Below the pieces are notes generated by a model. The model was not told where the DNA came from, searched no databases, and saw only the letters and a list, made by a program, of their open reading frames with translations. DNA of 13,815 nucleotides from assembly GCA_022425445.1 (NCBI GenBank), contig JAKMFM010000186.1, forward strand, positions 1 to 13,815. Reading direction: 5' to 3'. Source of the stretch: Planktomarina sp. (GTDB lineage Bacteria; Pseudomonadota; Alphaproteobacteria; Rhodobacterales; Rhodobacteraceae). Below, in pieces: positions 1 through 6,668 of the stretch. The position numbers and the translations under genes are program-made. Each line of letters starts with the position of its first letter. Positions within the stretch are counted from its first letter, which is position 1.

Positions 1-27
1 CTCAGCCAGCGTCAACTTTAGACAGGA

Positions 28-1368
28 GTGAAGATTTTGAAGAAAGTCATCTGCGTCGTCGCACTATTCTTCCTTGTGTCATGCGATGCTGCAACGACAT
101 CCACATCAATAGAAAATACTCCTAAGAATGTGATTATACCCGTTGCTGGCATTGAAATTGAAAATAATGGGAGCCTATTGGTACCACCCAAGTCACCCAA
201 ACCAACGCGAGATCGTTATTGGTGGACACATTCTCCTGTTGTTGCTGATTTCAACAATGATGGACACCTAGACATTTGGGTAACTGGTGTTCAGCGCCCA
301 GATGCTGATGCACAAAGAGGTGTGGTTTCGGAGGATACTGGGGATATTTGTGGTTCAAAAGGATACTGCAATTCAAACCTTACCAAGCCAAGTTTGTACA
401 TAAACAGTGGTCGTGGTCGCTATACTCTCAGGGATGATCTTGTGAGGGACTTGCGAGAACGTCCAGGGCATTCGCTAGCGCGACAAAATTTAGTTGCTGA
501 CTTCAATGGAGACGGACGCTTAGACGTTTACATCGCTGATCATGCAGTTGGAAACCACAACGGTATTCGTGACTCATATTTTCTTTCACAATCTGATGGA
601 ACACTTTTAGAAAGTTCAGACACGCACCTCAGCGCATCAAATTTTACAGTCTTTGATCATGGTGGAGCAACTGGCGATATTGACGCTGATGGCGATATGG
701 ACGTCATAATAACTGATATGACCAAGGGCGGTAAAATTCACTGTTTAATGAATGATGGAACTGGTTATCTAAGAAAGAAACAGCGTGGGAACATCTTCGC
801 ATTTGCGATTGAGCTTGCAGATATCGATAACGATGGAGATTTAGACTTAATTCATGCCGCTCACGAATTTTTCGATTGGAACGGAAATTGGCAAACTGGT
901 GTCGCTCTCAATAATGGAAGGGGATCTTTTTCATACCGTAGAATTAAACTGCCAATGAATGAAAAATGGGGCACTGTCCCTGAAGTGAGCTCGTGGGATT
1001 TAGATCAAGACGGCGATTACGACATCGTATTGTCTAGAGCTGGTGAACTTTATGTCGGCACAGCAATTGAAGTGGCAGAAAATCTCGGCAACGGGACATT
1101 TAATTCAAAGCTATATGAATTATCTGTGGCTCCTGCTTCGTTTACCACGACGTCAGAGGGTAACGAATGGAATACTTTCATTGAAGCAATAAAATTTGCA
1201 GATGTGGATAGTGATGGTGATATAGACATTATGCTTATAAACAATGGCGACCCTAAATTACCGGCGGGCTCTTACTTGCGCAACAACGGCAGGATGCAAT
1301 TCACTTTTGTAAAGGCTGCGAAAGGTTCTAATATTCAGAGGTTACCGCAGAGTGCATTTAAAAAATAA
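28..1368 (+). CDS. VCBS/FG-GAP repeat lipoprotein, probably secreted (hypothetical)
   Basis: Predicted exported lipoprotein of 446 residues. The N-terminus is Lys-rich, then hydrophobic, and ends in an LVSC lipobox (Cys19). The residue after Cys is Asp, which in E. coli keeps lipoproteins in the inner membrane; whether that holds here is unknown. The body carries six Asp-rich DxDxDGxxD-type loops, at about residues 74-82, 158-166, 217-225, 265-273, 324-332 and 392-400. These are typical of calcium-binding FG-GAP/VCBS repeats of a beta-propeller. The start is uncertain: GTG at 28 sits directly on an AGGAG (24-28), whereas an in-frame TTG at 37 has that AGGAG 8 bases upstream and gives an equally good signal peptide. 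The gene is visibly richer in A/T than genes right of 2000 and lies on the island side of tRNA-Met, suggesting acquisition by transfer. Role unknown; such proteins are often adhesins or surface proteins. Confidence 0.8.
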   Translation: MKILKKVICVVALFFLVSCDAATTSTSIENTPKNVIIPVAGIEIENNGSLLVPPKSPKPTRDRYWWTHSPVVADFNNDGHLDIWVTGVQRPDADAQRGVVSEDTGDICGSKGYCNSNLTKPSLYINSGRGRYTLRDDLVRDLRERPGHSLARQNLVADFNGDGRLDVYIADHAVGNHNGIRDSYFLSQSDGTLLESSDTHLSASNFTVFDHGGATGDIDADGDMDVIITDMTKGGKIHCLMNDGTGYLRKKQRGNIFAFAIELADIDNDGDLDLIHAAHEFFDWNGNWQTGVALNNGRGSFSYRRIKLPMNEKWGTVPEVSSWDLDQDGDYDIVLSRAGELYVGTAIEVAENLGNGTFNSKLYELSVAPASFTTTSEGNEWNTFIEAIKFADVDSDGDIDIMLINNGDPKLPAGSYLRNNGRMQFTFVKAAKGSNIQRLPQSAFKK

Positions 1369-1379
1369 AACTCGTTAAC

Positions 1380-1833
1380 CTAGTTTATTAACTCAATCGC
1401 GCTCCGCATCTTATTTGCATTGATATCGATGTACCTCATAGTTGTGTTCAGATGCTTGTGCCGAGCAAGTGCATGAATGACTCGAGCGTTGATACCTTTA
1501 TCAGCAAACTCCGTAACAAATTGACGACGACCACTATGAGAGCTCGCACCTGTAATGCCGGCTTCTTCATACAGTTTCTGAAACAAGTTGATTATCGTTT
1601 GAACATTGAAGCCCCTACCCTTGGCACAGAAAATCAACGGAGCATCTGTGCGCTTCAGATGCGACTTCTATCGCTTCAATCCTGCTCGCCTCTTTCGTGC
1701 TCCGAACAACATACTTTTTCTTCACAGGATCATAAATTCGAGCATGCCAAAACGGCGAGCTACCTATGCGATAGATGCTTAATCCACGCCTTATTTTCTT
1801 GATTGCTTTCTTTGAATTAACAGATTCTGCCAT
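1380..1833 (-). pseudogene. Tyrosine-recombinase (phage-type) integrase remnant, internal deletion plus frameshift
   Basis: Two pieces of one integrase lie in different frames. The N-terminal piece starts at ATG 1833 and has an SPFWHARIYD...VRSTKEASR segment resembling the arm-binding N-terminal domain of alphaproteobacterial integrases; it stops at about 1615. The C-terminal piece (from about 1645 to the TAG at 1380) holds HSGRR (the HxxR motif), ARHKH (second conserved His) and TTMRYID with the nucleophilic Tyr. The central part, with the first catalytic Arg and the catalytic Lys, is absent. The junction falls near 1640-1655, where EVASEAH of one frame runs into DAPLIFCAKGRGF of the other. 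About 150 residues remain of a protein usually well over 300. It cannot be active. It is read away from the tRNA-Met gene 100 bases off, as expected for an element integrated at that tRNA. Confidence 0.82.
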
Positions 1834-1853
1834 TAACTCATTACCTTAGAAAA

Positions 1854-1870
1854 GTGTCTAACTGTGTCTA
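1854..1870. repeat. Tandem GTGTCTA heptamers, 10-base period
   Basis: GTGTCTA occurs at 1854-1860 and again at 1864-1870, exactly one helical turn apart, between the integrase start and the tRNA 3' end. Short direct repeats in this place resemble arm-type sites bound by integrase N-terminal domains, or an operator for the integrase gene. The function is inferred from position only. Confidence 0.35.
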
Positions 1871-1933
1871 AGTATTGAGCCAACTAGCCACAAAAGGAAG
1901 GAGGCTTTTAGTTATGTGATTTTAAATGAGTTT

Positions 1934-2010
1934 TGGTAGCGGCACAGGGACTTGAACCCCGGACACGCGGATTATGATTCCGCTGCTCTAACCAACTGAG
2001 CTATACCGCC
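1934..2010 (-). tRNA. tRNA-Met (elongator), anticodon CAT
   Basis: A full 77-base cloverleaf on the minus strand: acceptor GGCGGTA paired with TGCCGCT (one internal G-T and a terminal G1-T72), D stem GCTC/GAGC, anticodon stem GCGGA/TCCGC around loop ATCATAA, five-base variable loop, T stem CGGGG/CCCTG (one G-T) with loop TTCAAGT, discriminator A and an encoded CCA. The anticodon is CAT. Initiator tRNA would have C1 unpaired and three G-C pairs in the anticodon stem, which are absent. Ile2 (lysidine-modified CAT) is the alternative but the body matches alphaproteobacterial elongator Met tRNAs as I know them. Its 3' end faces the integrase remnant and is the likely attachment site. Confidence 0.93.
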
Positions 2011-2021
2011 TCTGGGTGCGG

Positions 2022-2050
2022 GAAATAGGCAATGCTGCGGCCCTCGTCAA
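2022..2050 (-). promoter_or_regulatory. Promoter of tRNA-Met
   Basis: On the minus strand TTGACG (2050-2045) matches the -35 consensus at five of six positions. After a 17-base spacer comes a weaker -10, TATTTC (2027-2022). The stretch from there to the tRNA 5' end at 2010 is C-rich, like the discriminators of growth-rate-controlled stable-RNA promoters. The short leader fits a tRNA. Confidence 0.5.
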
Positions 2051-2063
2051 GCACTTATCTGAC

Positions 2064-2093
2064 TTGCTATTTCCTATTTTTTTGCCCTAGCAT
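2064..2093 (+). promoter_or_regulatory. Possible promoter of the FAD-linked dehydrogenase gene, perhaps leaderless
   Basis: TTGCTA (2064-2069) and TAGCAT (2088-2093) are 18 bases apart, each matching four of six consensus bases. Transcription would begin near 2099, which is the A of the ATG. No Shine-Dalgarno sequence is visible before that ATG, so a leaderless transcript is possible. Confidence 0.35.
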
Positions 2094-2098
2094 CGCCT

Positions 2099-3508
2099 AT
2101 GGAACTTTTGGATCAAATTCGGGCCAGTATTGGCGACAAATATGTGGTCACAGGGCAAGATGCACAGGCTTGGACCCGCGATTGGACGGATGTCTATCAC
2201 TGGCAACCCTTGGCCGTCACCCGCCCAGCCAATACCGAAGAGGTTCAAGCGATTGCGCGCGCCTGTTTTGCAAAAAATATCGCTATGGTGCCTGTCGGAG
2301 GCAACACTGGCCTGACCGGCGCGACCAAGGCGCAAGATGCGATTATGATCAGCCTCGATCGGATGAATGCCATTCGGGATATCAAGCCCAACGCTCAAAT
2401 CGCCATCGTGGAAAGTGGGGCGGTGTTGGACAGTATACACCAAGCCGTTGATGATCATGATTTGGTTTTTCCACTCATTTTCGGTGCCCGGGGCTCGGCG
2501 ATGATCGGTGGCAACCTCTCGACAAATGCCGGTGGCTCTAACGTGTTGCGCTATGGCAATACGCGCGATCTCTGCCTTGGGCTGGAGGTGGTTCTTGCCG
2601 ATGGGCAGGTGATGAATCTGATGTCAGAACTGCGCAAGGATAACACTGGCCTTAATCTCAAACATTTGTTCATCGGCGCTGAAGGAACTTTGGGCATTAT
2701 TACGGCTGCGGTTTTGCGTCTTTATCGGAAGCCTCTGGCCTATGTTACGGCCATGGTCGGGTTGCGCCAATTGGAAGATGCGCTGCCGCTGCTCAACCGG
2801 TTGCAAAATGAAACCGGAGGCGGAGTAGAAGCCTTTGAGTTCATGCCGAGGCGATATATCGAGCGGCATATCAAAAAAATTCCTGGCGCTGAAGAGCCTT
2901 TTGAAGGCGTCCATGAGGTGAATATTCTAGTCGAAGTGGCCAGCACGCGCGCATCCGATTTGCACCATGACGAGAGCGGAACCCCGCAGTTACAAGCCAT
3001 TTTAGAAACAGCTCTTATGGATATGATTGCGAGCGACAAGGCGCAGGACGCCGTCATCGCACAAAATGAATCCCAGCGGCGCAGTATGTGGGCCCGTCGA
3101 GAGGCCGCCGCTGAAATCACTGTCGGATTTCCTGGGGCGGTGGACACGGATGTCGCCGTCCCCCTGGAGGCCGTGCCGAGCTTTTTGAAGCAGATCACAG
3201 ACCGCGTGCAGAAAATTGATCCAGACGGTCAAGAATTCTACCTGTCGCACCTGGGCGATGGAAACCTGCACTACACGTTCTACCCCTCAGATACGAGCGG
3301 CCGCTTCAAAGAGCCGATTACAGAGGCGATCGAGGATGTGGTCCTTGGGTTACAAGGCAGCTTTTCGGCCGAACACGGCATCGGGCTATCCAAACGCAAC
3401 TCGATGGCCCGGCGCAAGGATCCTGTTGCACTGGAGATGATGCGGGCCGTTAAAACGGCTCTCGATCCAAAAAATCTGATGAACCCAGGGAAGGTCTACC
3501 CGGAGTAA
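2099..3508 (+). CDS. GlcD-type FAD-binding 2-hydroxyacid dehydrogenase (D-lactate / D-2-hydroxyglutarate dehydrogenase family)
   Basis: A 469-residue flavoprotein of the VAO/PCMH fold, predicted cytoplasmic, oxidising a D-2-hydroxyacid to the 2-oxoacid. The FAD domain shows VPVGGNTGLTG (64-74), GGNLSTNAGG (137-146) and GAEGTLGI (193-200). The C-terminal FAD-oxidase domain shows HLGDGNLH (384-391) and SAEHGIG (423-429), the His and Glu-His positions that bind the divalent metal and substrate carboxylate in D-2-hydroxyglutarate and D-lactate dehydrogenases. The tail LDPKNLMNPGKVYP is typical of the family. Length is normal and the frame intact. The exact substrate cannot be read from sequence; D-2-hydroxyglutarate or D-lactate are the best guesses. 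ATG 2099 is the first codon giving the family N-terminus; there is no clear ribosome binding site. It stands alone, divergent from tRNA-Met and convergent with hemF 66 bases away. Confidence 0.9.
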   Translation: MELLDQIRASIGDKYVVTGQDAQAWTRDWTDVYHWQPLAVTRPANTEEVQAIARACFAKNIAMVPVGGNTGLTGATKAQDAIMISLDRMNAIRDIKPNAQIAIVESGAVLDSIHQAVDDHDLVFPLIFGARGSAMIGGNLSTNAGGSNVLRYGNTRDLCLGLEVVLADGQVMNLMSELRKDNTGLNLKHLFIGAEGTLGIITAAVLRLYRKPLAYVTAMVGLRQLEDALPLLNRLQNETGGGVEAFEFMPRRYIERHIKKIPGAEEPFEGVHEVNILVEVASTRASDLHHDESGTPQLQAILETALMDMIASDKAQDAVIAQNESQRRSMWARREAAAEITVGFPGAVDTDVAVPLEAVPSFLKQITDRVQKIDPDGQEFYLSHLGDGNLHYTFYPSDTSGRFKEPITEAIEDVVLGLQGSFSAEHGIGLSKRNSMARRKDPVALEMMRAVKTALDPKNLMNPGKVYPE

Positions 3509-3574
3509 CCGATGCTCAGATAGCGCCGCTTGATCGGAAAGCCGCGCGACACCCTGCAGCCAGCCCCCAGAGAC

Positions 3575-4456
3575 TTAAGTCCATTTCGCCAAAGGCGGCA
3601 GGCTCATTAAGACCGCATCTGGATCGTGGCCAGTTTCAAGACCGAATTTCGTACCGCGATCATACAGCAAGTTATATTCGGCATATAATCCACGATGAAC
3701 CAATTGGGCATCACGTTCCGCCGGGCCCCACGGCTGCTTAAGCCGCGCTTCGACCAAAGGTGCATAGGCCGGCAAAAATGCGCGCCCGACATCTTGAGTG
3801 AGCGCAAAATCTTTTTCCCAATCACCGGTGCAATGATCGTCATAAAAGATGCCGCCCACGCCCCGCGCTCGGTTGCGGTGGGGGATGTAAAAATATTCAT
3901 CCGCCCAAGCCTTGTAGCGCGGATAGATATCAGCCCCATGCGCTGCGCAATAAGAATTTAAAACCCCGTGAAACTGCGCTGTGTCCTCTGCATATTCAAT
4001 GCAGGGATTGAGATCCGACCCACCGCCAAACCACCAGGCATGTGGCGTCCAAAACATCCGCGTATTCATATGTACAGCCGGACAATGCGGATTTTGCATA
4101 TGAGCCACAAGTGAAATGCCCGCCGCCCAAAATCTTGGATCATCACGCATGCCAGGGATACCCTTGCGCGCAGCCATAGCCTCCTGCGCCCGTGCGCCCA
4201 ACGTACCAAAAACCGTGGAGACATTCACCCCAACTTTCTCAAACACCCGGCCACCACGCATCACGCTCATCAACCCACCGCCCGCATCCGAGCCATCTGC
4301 AGCCGTGCGCTGCGTTGGGGTGACGGTAAAAGTGCCGCAAAGCGCATCTATCTCATGCTGTGCCTCTATTGCTTCAAAACGGGCAACAATATCGTCACGC
4401 AACTGGCGGAACCATGCGCTTGCAGCGGCTTTTTCGGAATCAAATGTCTCTATCAT
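3575..4456 (-). CDS. hemF: Oxygen-dependent coproporphyrinogen III oxidase
   Basis: HemF converts coproporphyrinogen III to protoporphyrinogen IX by oxidative decarboxylation of two propionates, using O2, in the late steps of haem (and bacteriochlorophyll) synthesis in the cytoplasm. Family signatures are clear: CPAVHMNTRMF, WWFGGGSDLNPC (about 141-152), HRNRARGVGGIFYDD (193-207) and the C-terminal YNLLYDRGTKFGLETG followed by LMSLPP. At 293 residues it is full length. I chose ATG 4456, which has a GAAGAG four bases upstream. A TTG at 4468 in the same frame overlaps the stop of the preceding SDR gene as TTGA and would add four residues; it cannot be excluded. It is the last gene of the clpS-rsmC-SDR-hemF run and is probably translationally coupled to the SDR gene. 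No terminator hairpin is visible after it. Confidence 0.96.
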   Translation of the reverse strand: MIETFDSEKAAASAWFRQLRDDIVARFEAIEAQHEIDALCGTFTVTPTQRTAADGSDAGGGLMSVMRGGRVFEKVGVNVSTVFGTLGARAQEAMAARKGIPGMRDDPRFWAAGISLVAHMQNPHCPAVHMNTRMFWTPHAWWFGGGSDLNPCIEYAEDTAQFHGVLNSYCAAHGADIYPRYKAWADEYFYIPHRNRARGVGGIFYDDHCTGDWEKDFALTQDVGRAFLPAYAPLVEARLKQPWGPAERDAQLVHRGLYAEYNLLYDRGTKFGLETGHDPDAVLMSLPPLAKWT

Positions 4457-4464
4457 AGCTCTCT

Positions 4465-5268
4465 TCAATGCAGCGATGTGCTCACCGCGTCAACCAGGCT
4501 GCGGCCACCATCTACGGTTAATATTTCACCCGTGACAAAAGACGAGCTGTCTGAGGCTAGAAATTGCACAGCTTCCGCAACCTCTGTCGGCGCCGCTATG
4601 CGCCCTTGTGGCGTCGCCGCCAAAATCGCATCACGATGATCGGGATGCTCTCGGAGATGATCTTGCAGAGATGCAGACATGACAGAGCCAAAAGCCACCG
4701 CGTTCACCCGCACGCGCTCTGGCGCGAGGCTTACCGCAAGGCAACGGGTCATTTGGTCCAGCGCCGCGCAGCTGACTGAAAACCCCATCAGGTCCGATTG
4801 TGTTCTTTGAGCCGCAATAGACGACAGGTTAATGATTGTGCCCACACAGGGGCGATCGCTGTCCTTGCCCTGTTTGATCATCCGCCGAGCCACCAATTGC
4901 GACAGTTTAAATCCCGCCATAAGGTTTTGGTCCAACATGGTCTCGATACTTTCATCCTCTTGTTCCAGAGGAGAGGTGCGCAATATTTGCCGCGCCCCGT
5001 TGACCAAAATATCGACTTGATCAAAAGCATCCAAAGTGGCCGAAAGCAAATTTGCAATGGTCAATTTTTCCCGCAAATCTCCGGAAAAATAGCGGATATT
5101 ACTGGCCTCATCCGCCATATCACCCACTTCCGCACGCAGTCGCGCCTCATCCTTGTCGGCAAACATGACATTAGCGCCCGCATCGGCCAGATGCCGGGCA
5201 ATGGCCAAGCCCACCCCATTGGCAGCGCCCGTGACAATGGCCGTTTTACCGGTGACTGAAAAAGACAT
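4465..5268 (-). CDS. SDR-family Rossmann protein with degenerate catalytic site
   Basis: A 267-residue classical short-chain dehydrogenase/reductase fold. The nucleotide-binding TGAANGVG (13-20) is intact and Asp38 in FADKD suggests NAD(H) preference. The usual NNAG is NGAR (90-93). Asn115 and Ser150 of the catalytic tetrad are in place, but the YxxxK site reads FSVSC: Phe163 (TTT) replaces Tyr and Cys167 (TGC) replaces Lys. The C-terminal VTGEILTVDGG region is normal. The frame is open throughout, so this is a maintained gene and not an obvious pseudogene. It probably binds a dinucleotide but should not perform standard SDR chemistry. The ribosome site GGAGAG precedes ATG 5268. Its stop lies 8 bases before the hemF ATG, so it is co-expressed with hemF; a haem-related, structural or sensory role is speculation. 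Substrate unknown. Confidence 0.9.
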   Translation of the reverse strand: MSFSVTGKTAIVTGAANGVGLAIARHLADAGANVMFADKDEARLRAEVGDMADEASNIRYFSGDLREKLTIANLLSATLDAFDQVDILVNGARQILRTSPLEQEDESIETMLDQNLMAGFKLSQLVARRMIKQGKDSDRPCVGTIINLSSIAAQRTQSDLMGFSVSCAALDQMTRCLAVSLAPERVRVNAVAFGSVMSASLQDHLREHPDHRDAILAATPQGRIAAPTEVAEAVQFLASDSSSFVTGEILTVDGGRSLVDAVSTSLH

Positions 5269-5307
5269 GAGCTCTCCAAAGGTTGCGAATCCTACGCAGT
5301 CTAGCGG

Positions 5308-6258
5308 TTATTTCCGTTTTGGGCGAGATGCCTCAAAGAGCTTGAATCGACCGTTGCCAGGAAGCTCCAATACCTTTGCAAAACATTGTTCTAGCGTCGT
5401 TTCATACGGCAGGTGGCGGTTGGCCACCATATACATTGCCCCCTTGGGCCGCAAACAACGGCGGGCTGCAGTGATAAACGCGCTGCCCAATTCGGGATCA
5501 CCCTCGCGCCCGGTGTGGAATGGCGGGTTCATCACAATCGCATCATAAACACCGCTCCAATCGCGTGCATCCGCCCAATGGAACCGAGCCCGAGGGTCGC
5601 ATAGGTTGCGTTTGGCACAGTCCAAAGCAAAGTGATCTGCTTCCACCAAATCAAGTCCCGTGACCGCGACGCGCTTTACAATCTCCGACGACAAATAGCC
5701 CCAACCGGCGCCTAAATCCAACACATCTCCCGCCAAATGCTCGGGCAAGGCCTCCGCCAGCAATGCAGATGCGGGGTCTACCGCCCCAGCCGAAAATACT
5801 CCCGATTGCGTTGTGAACCCATCAAAATTTTGATCAACCGTGCGCAAACCAGGCAATTGCATGCCGGCAAACCAAAACAGGCGCCCATGTGCTTTGGTGA
5901 TTGTGCCCTGCATGTTTGTCAACTTCCGCAGCGTCTTATAATGACTGTCTATCCCATCTGTTTTTTGCCCATCGACCACAACAATATCAGCGCAAGCCGC
6001 GGCCTGTGCGATGAGATCCGCAGTCTGTTGCTTCGAGCGCGTGCAACATACCACCACCAGGGCAAAGCGTCTGTCTGGCAGGACAACATCACAGGCATAG
6101 CCTTGATTGCGCCAAGCGGTATTGAGCGCGACATGCGGCTGAATAATCAATGGGGCCGAAAGTCCCGCCAGATCGAAACCAATCGGCGGATGCAGCAGGG
6201 CGGCGGGCCCATCACCCCGCGGGAGCCCTGTATCAAACGCAAGCGTCAGACGCGCCAC
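5308..6258 (-). CDS. rsmC: RsmC-like class I SAM-dependent RNA methyltransferase
   Basis: A 316-residue protein with an RsmC-like architecture. An N-terminal half (about 1-150) contains the VDGQKTDGIDS segment seen in RsmC-type degenerate methyltransferase domains. The C-terminal catalytic domain has motif I VLDLGAGWGYLS (179-190), the acidic loop GLDLVEAD after it, and NPPFHTG (244-250), the motif IV of N2-guanine and N6-adenine methyltransferases. The family methylates G1207 of 16S rRNA (RsmC) or a 23S guanine (RlmG); which of these applies here is inferred. The start is GTG 6258, three bases after the clpS stop, with GGAAAAAG as a possible ribosome site, implying coupling to clpS. The SDR-like gene follows after 39 bases. 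Ends in a basic RPKRK tail. Confidence 0.87.
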   Translation of the reverse strand: MARLTLAFDTGLPRGDGPAALLHPPIGFDLAGLSAPLIIQPHVALNTAWRNQGYACDVVLPDRRFALVVVCCTRSKQQTADLIAQAAACADIVVVDGQKTDGIDSHYKTLRKLTNMQGTITKAHGRLFWFAGMQLPGLRTVDQNFDGFTTQSGVFSAGAVDPASALLAEALPEHLAGDVLDLGAGWGYLSSEIVKRVAVTGLDLVEADHFALDCAKRNLCDPRARFHWADARDWSGVYDAIVMNPPFHTGREGDPELGSAFITAARRCLRPKGAMYMVANRHLPYETTLEQCFAKVLELPGNGRFKLFEASRPKRK

Positions 6259-6261
6259 TGG

Positions 6262-6582
6262 TTATTCTTTTTCCATGGTGCATTGCAGCGGATGTTCATG
6301 GCGCTGCGCCATATCCAAAACCTGCGCCACTTTAGTTTCGGCAATCTCGCGGCTATACACCCCAACCACTGCCAAGCCTTTTTTATGCACTGTGAGCATG
6401 AGTTCAAAACTTTCTTGGTGGGTCAGACCAAAAAAACGCTCCAGAACCATAATAACGAATTCCATCGGCGTGTAATCATCATTTAGGATGAGCACCTTGT
6501 AAAGCGGCGGTCGTTTGGTTTTTGGGCGGCTGTCCAAGGCCACGCCGAAATCGCCCTCATCTTCCGGAGTATCTGCTGCCAT
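6262..6582 (-). CDS. clpS: ATP-dependent Clp protease adaptor ClpS
   Basis: ClpS binds N-degron substrates and delivers them to the ClpAP protease in the cytoplasm. The 106-residue product has an acidic flexible N-terminal tail (1-15), the PKTKRPPLYKV strand, the NDDYTPMEFV segment whose Asn34/Asp35 contact the substrate alpha-amino group, and His66 in VHKKG of the same pocket. The C-terminal HPLQCTMEKE is diagnostic. The open frame extends upstream to 6690, but ATG 6582 gives the family length; a GTG at 6600 is an alternative and no strong ribosome site is visible for either. Rhodobacterales often carry two ClpS paralogues; the second would lie elsewhere and clpA is not in the window. It is the first gene of the clpS-rsmC-SDR-hemF unit and is divergent from the HAD gene. 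Confidence 0.96.
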   Translation of the reverse strand: MAADTPEDEGDFGVALDSRPKTKRPPLYKVLILNDDYTPMEFVIMVLERFFGLTHQESFELMLTVHKKGLAVVGVYSREIAETKVAQVLDMAQRHEHPLQCTMEKE

Positions 6583-6600
6583 TGTCCAATGCGCCGTCAC

Positions 6601-6629
6601 AATATTTACCTCTGATCGCCGGTTTGCAA
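6601..6629 (-). promoter_or_regulatory. Candidate promoter for the clpS operon
   Basis: On the minus strand TTGCAA (6629-6624) and AATATT (6606-6601), each four of six consensus bases, are 17 bases apart, about 20-25 bases before the clpS ATG. The TTGCAA is self-complementary and also serves as the -35 of the best candidate for the opposite gene. Sequence match only. Confidence 0.3.
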
Positions 6630-6653
6630 AATCACTTGCTGACCCTCTATATA
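6624..6653 (+). promoter_or_regulatory. Candidate promoter for the HAD hydrolase gene
   Basis: TTGCAA (6624-6629) followed after 18 bases by TATATA (6648-6653) lies just ahead of the ATG at 6669, predicting a leader of only about 10 bases containing GAGG. Sequence match only. Confidence 0.4.
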
Positions 6654-6668
6654 AAACTATCGAGGTTA

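Noticed and set aside
1371..1395. GTTAA/TTAAC inverted repeat between the VCBS gene and the integrase remnant as a bidirectional terminator
   Set aside because: Only five pairs, all but one A-T, and no T-run directly after either arm.
1452..1802. Plus-strand frame of 116 codons over the integrase remnant
   Set aside because: Antisense to recognisable integrase motifs and itself without recognisable features.
1892..1909. AAAAG/CTTTT inverted repeat downstream of tRNA-Met as a terminator
   Set aside because: Five A/T-rich pairs, eight-base loop and only a short T-run; too weak to call.
1934..2010. tRNA-Ile2 (lysidine CAT) or initiator tRNA-fMet
   Set aside because: No mismatched first pair and no three G-C pairs at the anticodon stem as in the initiator; body resembles elongator Met. 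Ile2 was not fully excluded but is less likely.
2032..2451. 139-codon plus-strand open frame overlapping the dehydrogenase
   Set aside because: Out of frame with the clear FAD-binding protein; low-complexity Arg/Gly/Cys content typical of a shadow frame.
3509..3574. CCGAT/ATCGG repeat between the convergent dehydrogenase and hemF as a terminator
   Set aside because: Five pairs across a 19-base loop with no T-run; nothing else is visible in this gap.
5737..6486. Long plus-strand open frame of 249 codons opposite rsmC and clpS
   Set aside because: It is antisense to two well-supported genes, has no family-like motifs, and its composition reads as a shadow.
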